Positions 18,036-27,489 of a stretch of 52,923 nt of DNA are shown here, in pieces. The notes below the pieces were generated by a model. The model was given only the letters and a program-made list of their open reading frames with translations, searched no databases and was not told the DNA's origin. Made by a program: the position numbers and the translations under genes. Source of the DNA: Prochlorococcus sp. AG-363-P08 (GTDB lineage: Bacteria > Cyanobacteriota > Cyanobacteriia > PCC-6307 > Cyanobiaceae); assembly GCA_003278195.1 (NCBI GenBank), contig QCGE01000011.1, forward strand, positions 1 to 52,923, given 5' to 3'. Positions within the stretch are counted from its first letter, which is position 1; each line of letters starts with the position of its first letter.

Positions 18036-18691
18036 CACGCTCTCCTTATAACCAACAGCCGCGCCGACGAGAATTCCGAGGTGAACGCAGAAATCAACCT
18101 AATGAAAGGTCTAGGTCACAGAGTCGTTATCAAGAAACAGATTTTGGACGTAGAAGTAGGCCTGGTCCATCTTCACCATCTGGTGGTGGTGGTGGTGGTG
18201 GTGGTTTCAAACTAAACACTGGAAGTGTTGCAGTTATTGCAGGAGTATTAGTCGTGGGGATTGGTATTGGGAGTGCGATCACAAGCACCACCCAAGGCGG
18301 TCAAGGCAATATCGCAAGTCAGCAACAACTGGACATGGCAGTACCTGATCCAGAGTTTTGCAGACAATGGGGAGCAAGTGCATTCGTTATAGATGTAGAG
18401 ATGTATACAACACTCAATCCATCTACCAGCTTCGTCACGCAACCTGCTCTTCAGCCAGGGTGTGTAATACGTAGAGAGAACTGGACTGTATTACAAAAAC
18501 AAGGTGCGATTACTAATGAAGATGTAAGAGAATGTAAGCAAAGAATGAATACCTTTGCTTACATAGGTTCAATTAGGGACAATCCTGTAGTGAGATGTGT
18601 CTATCAAGCTGATATCAATGAAAATAAATTTATTACTAAAGGAGTGGCGGAAGATGCTGGGGGAGTAAATCAAGAAGCAATTCAATTCTAA
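18032..18691 (+). CDS. DUF3172 membrane-anchored protein
   Basis: 219-residue protein of a cyanobacterial family of unknown function (DUF3172). Residues 1-45 are very basic (Arg-rich) and disordered, 51-58 is a run of eight Gly encoded by eight GGT codons (18182-18205), and 64-84 is one hydrophobic helix. The remaining 130 residues form a conserved domain with Cys in [41 protein letters not shown] and VVRCVYQ. The charge pattern suggests an N-in anchor with the Cys domain outside or in the lumen. GTG at 18032 overlaps the ndhM stop, so it is coupled to an NDH-1 subunit gene. Its stop overlaps the convergent LysR gene by four bases. Confidence 0.82.
   Translation: MTRSPYNQQPRRREFRGERRNQPNERSRSQSRYQETDFGRRSRPGPSSPSGGGGGGGGFKLNTGSVAVIAGVLVVGIGIGSAITSTTQGGQGNIASQQQLDMAVPDPEFCRQWGASAFVIDVEMYTTLNPSTSFVTQPALQPGCVIRRENWTVLQKQGAITNEDVRECKQRMNTFAYIGSIRDNPVVRCVYQADINENKFITKGVAEDAGGVNQEAIQF
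18182..18205 (+). repeat. Trinucleotide repeat (GGT)8
   Basis: Eight perfect GGT units encode the poly-Gly linker (residues 51-58) of the DUF3172 protein, between its basic tail and its membrane helix. Such tracts can vary in length by slippage without frameshift. Confidence 0.9.
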
Positions 18692-19671
18692 GCCAAATAT
18701 TTATCAACATCTTGTGAGTTCTTTTTAAGGTTTCTAATAGGACTATTTGTACTTGCAAAAATTGGTAATACATCATCCCTAAAAGCCTCAGCAGCTCGAG
18801 AACAATATCTGGCTGGGTGCATTATCAATTTCAATTGCCTATGCACCTCCAAATCAGCCACATTTGGCTTATGAACCGTGCCAGCTGTTAATTCTCGTTC
18901 AATTGACACAACAGGTAAGAAGGCAGCGCCTAATCCTGCCTGGACAGCATTTTTAATAGCTTCTAAGGAATTCAATTCCATTTCAACCCGCAATCTTTGA
19001 ATATCTAATCCAGAGTTTGTAAGTAATTGATCGACCATCTTCCTTGTTGTTGACTGTGCATCTAAGCCTATAAAGCCAATTCGATAAAGATCCTCCTTTG
19101 TTAATTCAGTATTCCTAGAAAGTGGGTGTTTTACGGGAAGTACTAGCGCCACTTCATCAGTCGCATATGGAACCACTTGAAGTAACTCTTTTAACTCTGT
19201 TGGCAACTCTCCACCAATAATTGCCAAATCAATCTGACCATTCGCAACACTCCAACCTGTACGACGAGTGCTGTGAACTTGTAACTGAACTGAAACATCA
19301 GGATACTTTTGTCGGAACATACCAATCATGCGAGGCATCAAATATGTTCCCGTCGTTTGACTAGCCCCTATAACTAACGAACCTCCTTTGAGGTTATGAA
19401 GGTCATCAAGAGCTCTGCATGCTTCCTGGCATTGGCTCAAGATTCTTTCGCAATATCGAAGAAGTACTTTGCCAGCAACTGTGAGTTGAGCCTTGCGACC
19501 ACCTCTATCAAATAAAGCCACTTCTAACTGCTTCTCAAGATTTTGAATCTGTAAGCTAACGGCAGGTTGAGTGACATAAAGGCTGTCAGCAGCTTTTTTA
19601 AAGCTTCCTTCCCGCTCAATAGCTCTTAGGATTCTTAATTGATCGAGGGTAAAGGGGAGAAGTTCGGCCAT
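18688..19671 (-). CDS. LysR-family regulator, RbcR/NdhR (Ycf30) type
   Basis: 327-residue LysR-type regulator. N-terminal winged helix ([20 protein letters not shown] and [19 protein letters not shown], about 7-45), linker helix, then a periplasmic-binding-like effector domain (about 95-305). This type controls carbon-fixation or NDH-1/CO2-uptake genes in cyanobacteria (RbcR, NdhR/CcmR, plastid Ycf30); sequence does not separate these here. Position between ndhM and ndhF/ndhD hints at NDH control, but that is inference. ATG at 19671 is preferred over TTG at 19683. A palindrome lies directly at the start. Confidence 0.88.
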   Translation of the reverse strand: MAELLPFTLDQLRILRAIEREGSFKKAADSLYVTQPAVSLQIQNLEKQLEVALFDRGGRKAQLTVAGKVLLRYCERILSQCQEACRALDDLHNLKGGSLVIGASQTTGTYLMPRMIGMFRQKYPDVSVQLQVHSTRRTGWSVANGQIDLAIIGGELPTELKELLQVVPYATDEVALVLPVKHPLSRNTELTKEDLYRIGFIGLDAQSTTRKMVDQLLTNSGLDIQRLRVEMELNSLEAIKNAVQAGLGAAFLPVVSIERELTAGTVHKPNVADLEVHRQLKLIMHPARYCSRAAEAFRDDVLPIFASTNSPIRNLKKNSQDVDKYLA

Positions 19672-19692
19672 GGCAGCTGCCAAAAAGGCAGC
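19672..19692. promoter_or_regulatory. Palindrome and hairpin abutting the LysR gene start
   Basis: GGCAGCTGCC (19672-19681) is a perfect 10-base palindrome adjoining the ATG. In addition GCTGCC (19676-19681) and GGCAGC (19687-19692) can pair around five A's. It could be an autoregulatory site or a leader hairpin over the ribosome-binding site; the function is not shown. Confidence 0.35.
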
Positions 19693-19803
19693 AACAGTAG
19701 AAAAACTTTAATAGGGAACCCCGCGATACCAGAATCAACTCAAGATTTCATCTCAAAATTGGTACAACTCTCCGCAGTGCATATCCACCACAGCAGCCTG
19801 ATA

Positions 19804-20505
19804 ATGCTTTCGCTGATAATCGGCTTCGCTGTGATTCATAGCGGGGGGGCAGCTCTCCGTAGTAGAGCAGAAGAATTAATTGGAGCTAGAGCATGGAGAT
19901 TGATTTTTGCGACTGCAAGCATCCCTTCAGCAATAGTTTTAATTGGCTATTTCCTAGCTCATCGTTATGACGGTATAAGGATTTGGAATATTCAGGGCCT
20001 CTATGGAATAGAACAAATTGTGTGGGTGCTTACAGCAATAAGTTTTCTTTTTCTTTACCCAGCAACTTATAACCTCCTAGAGATCCCAGCAGTTCTGAAG
20101 CCTGAAGTAAAGCTTTATTCCAAAGGAATCATACGAATTAGCAGACACCCACAGGCGGTGGGGCAAATCCTGTGGTGTTTAACCCATTCGCTATGGATTG
20201 GCACAAGCTTTATGTTAGTGACATCTATTGGGCTAATTGGACATCACATTTTTGCTATTTGGCATGGAGACCAAAGATTAAAAAGGAAGTTTGGAAGTGC
20301 TTTCGATGATCTCAAGCAAAAAACCTCTGTTTTCCCATTCTTAGCGGTTGCTGACGGACGTCAGCAACTGGATATAAAAGAATTCTTCAAACCGTCACAA
20401 GTGGGCATTGCTATTGCAATAACTATAATCTGGTGGGCTCATCGTTTTATTTCAATTAGCAGCAAAGCGTTTCTCTCTTCACCGCTATCGAAACTACTGA
20501 GCTGA
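19804..20505 (+). CDS. NnrU-family membrane protein, candidate 15-cis-zeta-carotene isomerase (Z-ISO)
   Basis: 233-residue multi-pass membrane protein of the NnrU family. Hydrophobic helices lie at about 3-17, 36-55, 75-95, 125-150 and 205-220. Conserved His candidates are seen in FAVIHSGGAALR, RISRHPQAVGQILW and GHHIFAIWHGDQRL. Plant Z-ISO, a heme-dependent isomerase of 15-cis-zeta-carotene, belongs to this family, and I recall a cyanobacterial homologue in Synechocystis being shown to do the same. Proximity to crtP and crtB (15214-17580) fits that role, but this is inference. ATG at 19804 is the best start; in-frame sequence upstream to 19639 overlaps the LysR gene and is not membrane-like. 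Confidence 0.78.
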   Translation: MLSLIIGFAVIHSGGAALRSRAEELIGARAWRLIFATASIPSAIVLIGYFLAHRYDGIRIWNIQGLYGIEQIVWVLTAISFLFLYPATYNLLEIPAVLKPEVKLYSKGIIRISRHPQAVGQILWCLTHSLWIGTSFMLVTSIGLIGHHIFAIWHGDQRLKRKFGSAFDDLKQKTSVFPFLAVADGRQQLDIKEFFKPSQVGIAIAITIIWWAHRFISISSKAFLSSPLSKLLS

Positions 20506-20538
20506 AATGCCTACACTCGCAAAAGCCCGAAAAATCTC

Positions 20539-22554
20539 ATGCCCTCGGCTGCAGAAGTTGCTTGGTTAATTCCTACACTCCCTTTAATTGGAGCAGTGGC
20601 TGTTGGCCTGGGATTAATTAGTGTCAATTCAACAATCAACAATCTCAGAAAGCCTGTTGCAATAACACTTCTAAGCTGTATAGGAGCTTCAACAGTACTC
20701 AGCTATGCAGTTTTAGCTGAACAATTATCAGGAGCTCCAGAAGTCGAACATCTTTTTGTTTGGGCAAGCGCCGGGAACTTTATTTTGCCCATGGGCTATG
20801 TGATTGATCCACTAGGGGCGGTAATGCTGGCTCTGGTTACCACGATCGCACTACTAGTGATGATCTATTCACATGGCTACATGGCACATGACAAGGGCTA
20901 TGTCAGGTTTTTTACTTATTTAGCCCTTTTTAGTAGTTCAATGCTTGGGCTAATAGTTAGTCCAAATCTTCTGGAGATTTACGTTTTTTGGGAATTAGTT
21001 GGAATGTGTTCATACCTTTTAGTTGGATTTTGGTATGACAGAGAAGGAGCCGCTCATGCAGCACAAAAAGCTTTCATCGTGAATCGAGTTGGAGACTTTG
21101 GTCTTCTATTAGGGATTCTGGGACTCTTTTGGGCAACTAATAGTTTTGACTTCCATGGAATTGCTAGTGGTCTCAGCGATGCACTGAGCACAGGGGCAGT
21201 ACCTCAATGGGCTGCGTTAACTCTTTGTCTTTTGGTTTTCATGGGGCCTATGGCTAAGTCAGCACAGTTTCCCTTACATGTATGGCTTCCTGATGCCATG
21301 GAAGGTCCTACACCTATCTCAGCTCTAATTCATGCAGCAACAATGGTTGCTGCAGGCGTATTTCTTGTAGCAAGGCTCGAGCCTCTATATAGCCAATTCC
21401 CTTTTGTAGGACTTGTAATTGCAGTTGTAGGAACAATCACCTGTTTCTTAGGAGCCTCAATTGCTCTTACACAAATGGATCTAAAAAAAGGGTTGGCCTA
21501 TAGCACCGTTTCTCAACTTGGTTACATGATGCTTGCGATGGGCTGCGGAGCACCAATCGCTGGGATGTTCCATTTAATTACTCATGCCTTTTTCAAGGCA
21601 ATGCTCTTCCTTGGATCCGGTTCCGTAATACATGCAATGGAAGAGGTTGTGGGACATGAACCGATACTTGCCCAAGATATGAGGCTGATGGGAGGGCTCA
21701 GAAAAAAAATGCCAATAACTTCTAGAACTTTCCTTATAGGTTGTATTGCTATAAGTGGAATCCCTCCACTAGCTGGGTTTTGGAGCAAAGATGAAATCCT
21801 TGGGCAAGCATTTAATACCTTTCCATTTCTTTGGATTGTTGGGTTCCTAACCGCAGGAATGACAGCTTTCTATATGTTCCGTCTGTACTTTCTTACTTTC
21901 GAAGGCGAGTTCAGAGGTGAAAATAAGGAACTGCAAGCTCAACTTATGAACCTCGCTGAGATATCGAATGATGAAGAGGATCACCAACACCAACCAGGGA
22001 AATTACATGAATCCCCTTGGTCTATGACAATGCCATTAACAGCATTAGCTGTCCCTTCAGTGGTTATTGGATTTGTAGGAATTCCTTGGAATAGTCAATT
22101 TGCAAAGCTACTAAACCCTCAGGAAGCGCTTGAAATGTCATCTCATTTTGAATGGGGAGAATTTCTTGCTTTAGCTGCAGCATCTGTTGCCATCTCTACA
22201 GCTGGAATAAGCTTCGCCTTCTTTGCTTATTACAGAAATCGTATTGATATAGAAAAGCTTTTTGCAAATCGCTTCTCAGTAGTGAATAAGTTCCTTCAAA
22301 ACAAATGGTACTTAGATGAAATAAACGAAAAAATCTTTGTTAGAGGAAGCCGAAGGCTTGCGAAAGAAGTCCTAGAAGTGGATGCCAAAGTTGTTGATGG
22401 TGTGGTCAATCTCACTGGCCTTCTGACCTTAGGCAGCGGCGAAGGGTTGAAATACTTCGAAACTGGACGGGCACAGTTTTATGCCCTAATCGTCTTCGGG
22501 GGAGTAATAGCGCTAGTAGCTCTTTTTGGCGTATTAGGACCAGCACCAACTTGA
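20539..22554 (+). CDS. ndhF: NDH-1 subunit 5 (NdhF1)
   Basis: Large antiporter-like membrane subunit of NDH-1, 671 residues, about 15-16 transmembrane helices. Recognised from DPLGAVMLALVTTIALLVMI, YSHGYMAHDKGYVRFFTYL, FWELVGMCSYLLVGFWYDR, PLHVWLPDAMEGPTPISALI and HAATMVAAGVFLVAR. The long C-terminal part, with an amphipathic/lateral-helix region, follows about residue 500. ATG at 20539. ndhD follows after about 100 bases on the same strand, matching the ndhF1-ndhD1 pair of the respiratory/cyclic NDH-1 form. It lies 33 bases after the NnrU-like gene. Confidence 0.95.
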   Translation: MPSAAEVAWLIPTLPLIGAVAVGLGLISVNSTINNLRKPVAITLLSCIGASTVLSYAVLAEQLSGAPEVEHLFVWASAGNFILPMGYVIDPLGAVMLALVTTIALLVMIYSHGYMAHDKGYVRFFTYLALFSSSMLGLIVSPNLLEIYVFWELVGMCSYLLVGFWYDREGAAHAAQKAFIVNRVGDFGLLLGILGLFWATNSFDFHGIASGLSDALSTGAVPQWAALTLCLLVFMGPMAKSAQFPLHVWLPDAMEGPTPISALIHAATMVAAGVFLVARLEPLYSQFPFVGLVIAVVGTITCFLGASIALTQMDLKKGLAYSTVSQLGYMMLAMGCGAPIAGMFHLITHAFFKAMLFLGSGSVIHAMEEVVGHEPILAQDMRLMGGLRKKMPITSRTFLIGCIAISGIPPLAGFWSKDEILGQAFNTFPFLWIVGFLTAGMTAFYMFRLYFLTFEGEFRGENKELQAQLMNLAEISNDEEDHQHQPGKLHESPWSMTMPLTALAVPSVVIGFVGIPWNSQFAKLLNPQEALEMSSHFEWGEFLALAAASVAISTAGISFAFFAYYRNRIDIEKLFANRFSVVNKFLQNKWYLDEINEKIFVRGSRRLAKEVLEVDAKVVDGVVNLTGLLTLGSGEGLKYFETGRAQFYALIVFGGVIALVALFGVLGPAPT

Positions 22555-22678
22555 TTTCCTCCAACTTCTTATGTGTCAACGCCTATAAAGGCCATGCAGG
22601 AACTTCCAGGATTTCTACACTCCCAGGAGTGGTCATTGAGCCCTGTACGTGCTGGAGCTTGTCCTAAGTACAAACCAA

Positions 22679-24301
22679 ATGCCTGCAAATCCTCTCATAA
22701 CTGAGCAACTTGGTGCTGGCTTCCCCTGGCTGAGCCTCTCCATATTCTTCCCTCTTGTAGGAGCTTTTTTAGTACCCTTCATACCTGACAAAGGAGAAGG
22801 TAAAGAGGTCCGTTGGTATGCACTTTGCATTGCTCTGGTTACTTTCCTAATAACTATTGGTGCATACCTCCAAGGCTTTGACCCAACCATTGATGACCTT
22901 CAACTTTCAGAAAAAATTAGCTGGCTACCAGACTTAGGACTGACATGGGCTGTCGGGGCAGATGGCTTATCAATGCCACTAATTCTGCTCACAAGCTTCA
23001 TCACAGCATTAGCTGTACTTGCAGCATGGCCAGTCTCATTCAAGCCAAAGCTTTTCTTTTTTCTAATCCTTGCAATGGATGGAGGCCAAATAGCTGTTTT
23101 TGCTGTGCAAGATATGCTTCTCTTTTTCTTGGCCTGGGAACTAGAACTCCTACCCGTATATCTTCTACTTGCAATATGGGGCGGTAAAAAGCGTCAATAT
23201 GCAGCTACTAAATTCATTATTTATACAGCAGGAAGCTCACTATTTATTTTACTTGTAGCTTTGGCAATGGGCTTCTTTGGTGGAGGCGCTCCTAATTTTG
23301 AATTTTCTACTCTTGCCGAAAAAGCATATGGATCTAGTTTTCAGGTGCTTTGTTACATAGGACTCCTGATTGCATTTGGAGTCAAGCTACCTATTGTCCC
23401 CTTACACACATGGTTACCTGATGCACATGGAGAAGCGACAGCTCCTGTCCATATGCTTCTTGCTGGAATACTTCTAAAAATGGGTGGTTATGCATTACTA
23501 AGATTTAATGCGCAACTATTACCAATTGCGCATGCACAATTTGCACCTCTTTTAATAATCCTTGGAGTTGTAAATATCATCTATGCTGCACTGACTTCTT
23601 TTGCTCAAAGAAATCTAAAAAGAAAAATTGCATATAGCTCCATAAGTCATATGGGCTTCGTACTAATAGGAATAGGAAGTTTCAGTTCACTTGGGACAAG
23701 TGGTGCAATGTTGCAAATGATTAGCCATGGGCTAATAGGTGCAAGTCTATTTTTCCTAGTTGGCGCAACCTATGACAGAACTCACACATTACAACTTGAT
23801 GAAATGGGTGGTGTAGGACAAAAAATGCGAATTATGTTCGCGCTTTGGACTGTGTGCTCACTCGCATCACTAGCACTGCCAGGAATGAGTGGTTTCGTTT
23901 CTGAACTAATGGTTTTTGCGGGCCTTGTAACAGATGAAGCATATACTCTTCCTTTCAGAGTAGTAATTGCTGGCCTAGCAGCAATAGGAGTAATCCTCAC
24001 ACCTATTTACCTACTATCAATGCTTAGAGAAATATTTTTTGGGAAGGAAAATAAAAATCTTGTCTCTCAAACAAAGCTTATAGATGCAGAGCCTCGAGAA
24101 ATTTATGTAATTGGATGTTTACTAGTCCCAATAATAGGAATAGGGTTATATCCTCGGCTAGTTACTGATAGCTATACAACTTCAATTGAAGCTCTTGTTA
24201 AACGTGATGTTGCGGCTCTAGAGCAAATCCAAAATCCATCTGCTTCACTAATTCTAAGCAAGGGCATAACACCAGCCGTTATCAAGGCTCCAAAGCTGTA
24301 A
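22679..24301 (+). CDS. ndhD: NDH-1 subunit 4 (NdhD1)
   Basis: Antiporter-like membrane subunit of NDH-1, 540 residues from ATG at 22679 (550 if GTG at 22649 is used; neither has a clear Shine-Dalgarno). Many membrane helices. Family segments visible: [96 protein letters not shown] and [14 protein letters not shown]. The Glu in [10 protein letters not shown] and the Lys in LLKMGGY are the usual proton-path residues. It pairs with ndhF just upstream. A 107-base stretch without obvious signals follows before scpA. Confidence 0.95.
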   Translation: MPANPLITEQLGAGFPWLSLSIFFPLVGAFLVPFIPDKGEGKEVRWYALCIALVTFLITIGAYLQGFDPTIDDLQLSEKISWLPDLGLTWAVGADGLSMPLILLTSFITALAVLAAWPVSFKPKLFFFLILAMDGGQIAVFAVQDMLLFFLAWELELLPVYLLLAIWGGKKRQYAATKFIIYTAGSSLFILLVALAMGFFGGGAPNFEFSTLAEKAYGSSFQVLCYIGLLIAFGVKLPIVPLHTWLPDAHGEATAPVHMLLAGILLKMGGYALLRFNAQLLPIAHAQFAPLLIILGVVNIIYAALTSFAQRNLKRKIAYSSISHMGFVLIGIGSFSSLGTSGAMLQMISHGLIGASLFFLVGATYDRTHTLQLDEMGGVGQKMRIMFALWTVCSLASLALPGMSGFVSELMVFAGLVTDEAYTLPFRVVIAGLAAIGVILTPIYLLSMLREIFFGKENKNLVSQTKLIDAEPREIYVIGCLLVPIIGIGLYPRLVTDSYTTSIEALVKRDVAALEQIQNPSASLILSKGITPAVIKAPKL

Positions 24302-24408
24302 AGCCAAGATTCTGATTTTTAAACCAAAACAAAATCCAACAACAACAGAAACAACCCCTGGCAGCTTTGCATTAATACAGATAACTTTCGAAGAGCAACG
24401 GATTTACC

Positions 24409-25299
24409 TTGCAGGACGATGGAGTGAAAACGGGCGTGGACTCGGCAGCCCGGCTTGCCATCCGACTGCTGCAAGATGCAGCTGAGAGTGGTGAATTAGA
24501 TCCATGGGATGTAGATGTAATAGCTGTTGTCGATAGCTTTTTAGATCAACTAAGACAAAGAATTGAAATTCCTCGCAGAGTTGCAAAAGCAATAAAAATT
24601 CAGGGTGGAAGTTTTGAACAAGATTTGGCAGACAGTAGCGAAGCCTTTCTTGCGGCAGCAATTTTGGTAGGTCTAAAAGCAGAAGTATTAGAAGCCCAAA
24701 CTTTTCCGCCAGAACCAATAGAAGATGATTACTTTGATGTCGAGCTAAATGAACAAGGGTGGTTAGATCCCAGCTTTGTTATGCCTAGAAGACCAGAAAA
24801 ACACCTTCTAAGACGTCCAGTAGCCCCACCTCCACTAAGAAGGCCTGTAAGCCTAGGGGAGCTCATTGAACAGCTTGAATCTATAGCTGAGCAACTCGAA
24901 TCTGATGAACTGCAACACCGTAGAAGAAACAGAAGAAAGCGCTTTACAGATAGAGAAGCAATTGCACAAGTAAGGGCACTAGCTCATCGAGAAAAACTTC
25001 CTGAAACAACAGCAGCTTTAGGAGTATTTATTAAAAGTTGGGAGAGAGCGATGTATTGGACTGATTTTGAAGTTCTTGTCAGACATTGGGAAAAGACTGC
25101 TGCTGAGGATTTAGATACTGATCGAGTAGGTGTATTTTGGGCACTCTTATTTCTGTGTTCACAAGGAAAAATAGAGCTAGAGCAAAAGGATTCCTTGTAC
25201 TCTCCAATCCGTTTAAAAAGAATTCTTTCACCAGGTGGCTTTGCTCAACTTCCCCTTCAAAGTGTGGACGTGCCAGATGCCACTCCGGCCGCCGCTTAG
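24409..25299 (+). CDS. scpA: Segregation and condensation protein ScpA
   Basis: 296-residue ScpA (kleisin) family protein that bridges SMC and ScpB in chromosome condensation. The N-terminal region shows SAARLAIRLLQDAAESGELD-type sequence followed by PWDVDVIAVVDSFLDQL and SSEAFLAAAILVGLKAEVLE, as in other cyanobacterial ScpA. The middle is Arg/Pro-rich and variable (about 125-190), and the C-terminal winged-helix-like region (WALLFLCSQGKIELEQK) binds SMC. Start probably TTG at 24409; GTG at 24424 is an alternative. It lies 54 bases before a sugar nucleotidyltransferase gene on the same strand. Confidence 0.85.
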   Translation: MQDDGVKTGVDSAARLAIRLLQDAAESGELDPWDVDVIAVVDSFLDQLRQRIEIPRRVAKAIKIQGGSFEQDLADSSEAFLAAAILVGLKAEVLEAQTFPPEPIEDDYFDVELNEQGWLDPSFVMPRRPEKHLLRRPVAPPPLRRPVSLGELIEQLESIAEQLESDELQHRRRNRRKRFTDREAIAQVRALAHREKLPETTAALGVFIKSWERAMYWTDFEVLVRHWEKTAAEDLDTDRVGVFWALLFLCSQGKIELEQKDSLYSPIRLKRILSPGGFAQLPLQSVDVPDATPAAA

Positions 25300-25353
25300 A
25301 AGGGAATGATCACAGCCGTCTATGTTATTTGACCAGCTGAGCCTAGAACGCCT

Positions 25354-26532
25354 ATGAAGGCGATGATCCTAGCGGCCGGTAAAGGGACACGAGTCCAGCC
25401 GATAACCCACGTGATCCCCAAGCCAATGATCCCAATTCTGCAGAAACCCGTAATGGAGTTTCTGTTGGAGCTTCTTAAGGAGCATGGGTTTAAAGAAGTC
25501 ATGGTGAACGTTTCACATCTGGCTGAAGAAATTGAGAACTATTTCAGAGATGGGCAAAGATTTGGAGTAGAAATTGCCTATAGTTTTGAAGGTCGAATAG
25601 AAGATGGTGAACTAATTGGAGATGCGCTTGGTTCTGCAGGGGGATTAAAAAAAATTCAAGACTTCCAAAACTTTTTTGATGACACTTTTGTAGTCCTTTG
25701 TGGAGATGCATTAATAGATCTAGATTTATCTGAAGCAGTAAAGCGTCATCGTGAAAGAGGAGCTCTGGCTAGCTTAATAACCAAAAAAGTTCCTAAAGAG
25801 CAAGTAAGTAGTTATGGAGTTGTTGTTACCGATAAAAATGATCTGGTGCAGGCTTTCCAAGAAAAACCTGCTATTGATAAAGCTCTTAGCGATACAATTA
25901 ACACTGGAATTTATCTTTTTGAACCTGAAATTTTTGAGCATATACCTTCTGGAAAACCATTCGATATTGGATCGGACCTCTTCCCGAAATTGGTAGAAAT
26001 GAAAGCACCTTTCTATGCCCTACCGATGGATTTTGAATGGGTAGATATAGGCAAGGTTCCTGACTATTGGCGTGCAATTCGCAGTGTATTACTAGGTGAA
26101 GTTCGACAAGTAGGAATTCCTGGTAAAGAGGTAAGGCCTGGAATATTTACAGGTTTAAATGTTGCAGCAAACTGGGATAAAATAGATGTAAAAGGTCCTA
26201 TATATGTCGGAGGTATGAGTCGGATAGAAGACGGTGCAACAATCATTGGTCCATCAATGATTGGTCCTAGTTGTTGTATCTGTGAAGGTGCAACAATTGA
26301 TAATTCTATTATTTTTGACTATTCAAGAATAGGGCCAGGGGTTCAACTAGTAGAGAAATTAGTATTTGGGAGATATTGCGTAGGCAAAAATGGTAACCAT
26401 TTTGACTTACAAGAAGCGGCTCTTGATTGGCTGATTACTGATGCTCGACGTCAAGACCTTGTAGAACCATCCCCACAACAAAAAGCCATGGCAGAACTAC
26501 TTGGAACTGATCTCACGGCTGCTGCAAACTAA
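25354..26532 (+). CDS. NDP-sugar pyrophosphorylase (mannose-1-P guanylyltransferase-like)
   Basis: 392-residue nucleotidyltransferase that makes an NDP-sugar from NTP and sugar-1-phosphate. N-terminal Rossmann-like domain with MILAAGKGTRVQPITHVIPKP (residues 4-24) as the pyrophosphorylase signature, LCGDALIDLDL for metal binding, and FEWVDIGKVPDYW. A C-terminal left-handed beta-helix region (about 265-345) has hexapeptide-like repeats (GPIYVGGMSRIEDGATIIGPS). GTP/mannose or dTTP/glucose use cannot be read from sequence; product likely feeds the cell envelope. The ATG sits in the loop of a small CGCCT/AGGCG hairpin. The 3' end overlaps convergent metF by 20 bases. Confidence 0.85.
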   Translation: MKAMILAAGKGTRVQPITHVIPKPMIPILQKPVMEFLLELLKEHGFKEVMVNVSHLAEEIENYFRDGQRFGVEIAYSFEGRIEDGELIGDALGSAGGLKKIQDFQNFFDDTFVVLCGDALIDLDLSEAVKRHRERGALASLITKKVPKEQVSSYGVVVTDKNDLVQAFQEKPAIDKALSDTINTGIYLFEPEIFEHIPSGKPFDIGSDLFPKLVEMKAPFYALPMDFEWVDIGKVPDYWRAIRSVLLGEVRQVGIPGKEVRPGIFTGLNVAANWDKIDVKGPIYVGGMSRIEDGATIIGPSMIGPSCCICEGATIDNSIIFDYSRIGPGVQLVEKLVFGRYCVGKNGNHFDLQEAALDWLITDARRQDLVEPSPQQKAMAELLGTDLTAAAN

Positions 26533-27406
26533 CCCCTGCTTTATCTAAAATTCTAGGAATCAACTCCTCAGCCTTCACAGCCATCATATGTACTCCTTGA
26601 GCAATTTCTAAATAACTTTTGACCTGTTCAGCTGCTATAGAAATTCCCTCAGCGATTGGATCAGAAGCCTGTTCAAGTCTCGCAATTAATGAATTAGGAA
26701 TTGATGCACCAGGTACGACCCTGTTAATAAACTCAGCATTTTTAGCAGATTTAAGTAAAAAGACACCAGCTAAAACAGGCAATTCCAGTGGTTCAGAAAT
26801 CTTAGAGACAAAACTTTCAAGCACCTTAGGTTCCATGACCATTTGAGTCTGCAAAAAACTTGCACCAGAATGCTTCTTACGCTCAAGGCGGCGAAAAAGA
26901 CTGGAAAAGCTCTTGCAATTGGGGTCAGCTGCAGCGCCAACAAAAAAATCAGTTCCTCCTTCAGGCAAGGCTCCCTTAACTGGATCCTCAGCATGATTAA
27001 AAGAAGTAACTTGTTGAAGTAATTTCACAGATTCAAATTCATTTACCGGTCTTGCATCAGGTTGATCGCCGACTCTGACAGGGTCGCCTGTCAAACAAAG
27101 CAAATTCTTAATTCCTAATGCATGCGCTCCGAGCAAATCCGCCTGAATTGCTATACGGTTTCTATCTCTACAACCAAGTTGAAAAACTGGTTCTAATCCA
27201 GCCTCGATCAACAACCTACACACAGCAAGACTACTCATTCGCATTACAGCTCTACTGCCATCAGTGACATTGATTGCATGTACACATCCACGCAGTTTCT
27301 CGGCCATTGCTAAAGCCTTCGAAGGATCTCCACCACGAGGCGGCATAATCTCTGCTGTGATAGTTACCGATCTGGTCTTTATTGAGTTCTGCAGTGCTGA
27401 GATCAC
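26513..27406 (-). CDS. metF: Methylenetetrahydrofolate reductase
   Basis: Reduces 5,10-methylene-THF to 5-methyl-THF for methionine synthesis; a flavoprotein TIM barrel of 297 residues. Visible: VTITAEIMPPRGGDPSKAL with the conserved Glu, AINVTDGSRAVMRMSS, QLGCRDRNRIAIQADLLGA, NLLCLTGDP and the late region ASFLQTQMV. Start is probably GTG at 27406, giving a family-typical N-terminus. The C-terminus overlaps the convergent pyrophosphorylase gene by 20 bases. Upstream it is divergent from a small LuxR-type HTH gene. Confidence 0.93.
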   Translation of the reverse strand: MISALQNSIKTRSVTITAEIMPPRGGDPSKALAMAEKLRGCVHAINVTDGSRAVMRMSSLAVCRLLIEAGLEPVFQLGCRDRNRIAIQADLLGAHALGIKNLLCLTGDPVRVGDQPDARPVNEFESVKLLQQVTSFNHAEDPVKGALPEGGTDFFVGAAADPNCKSFSSLFRRLERKKHSGASFLQTQMVMEPKVLESFVSKISEPLELPVLAGVFLLKSAKNAEFINRVVPGASIPNSLIARLEQASDPIAEGISIAAEQVKSYLEIAQGVHMMAVKAEELIPRILDKAGVSLQQP

Positions 27407-27489
27407 AACCCATCATGCATATCGTCCTTACTATGGGTTATCGCAAGGCATAAGTCCGCTTAAGATGTTTATGAAGGGGTGAGAAGGAG

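Noticed and set aside
19639-19803. N-terminal extension of the NnrU-like protein
   Set aside because: It overlaps the LysR start region, is not membrane-like, and the family begins near MLSLIIGFAVIHSGG.
24404-24718. Minus-strand 104-codon frame over scpA
   Set aside because: It is antisense to the well-supported scpA and has a Leu/Gln-rich composition typical of shadow frames.
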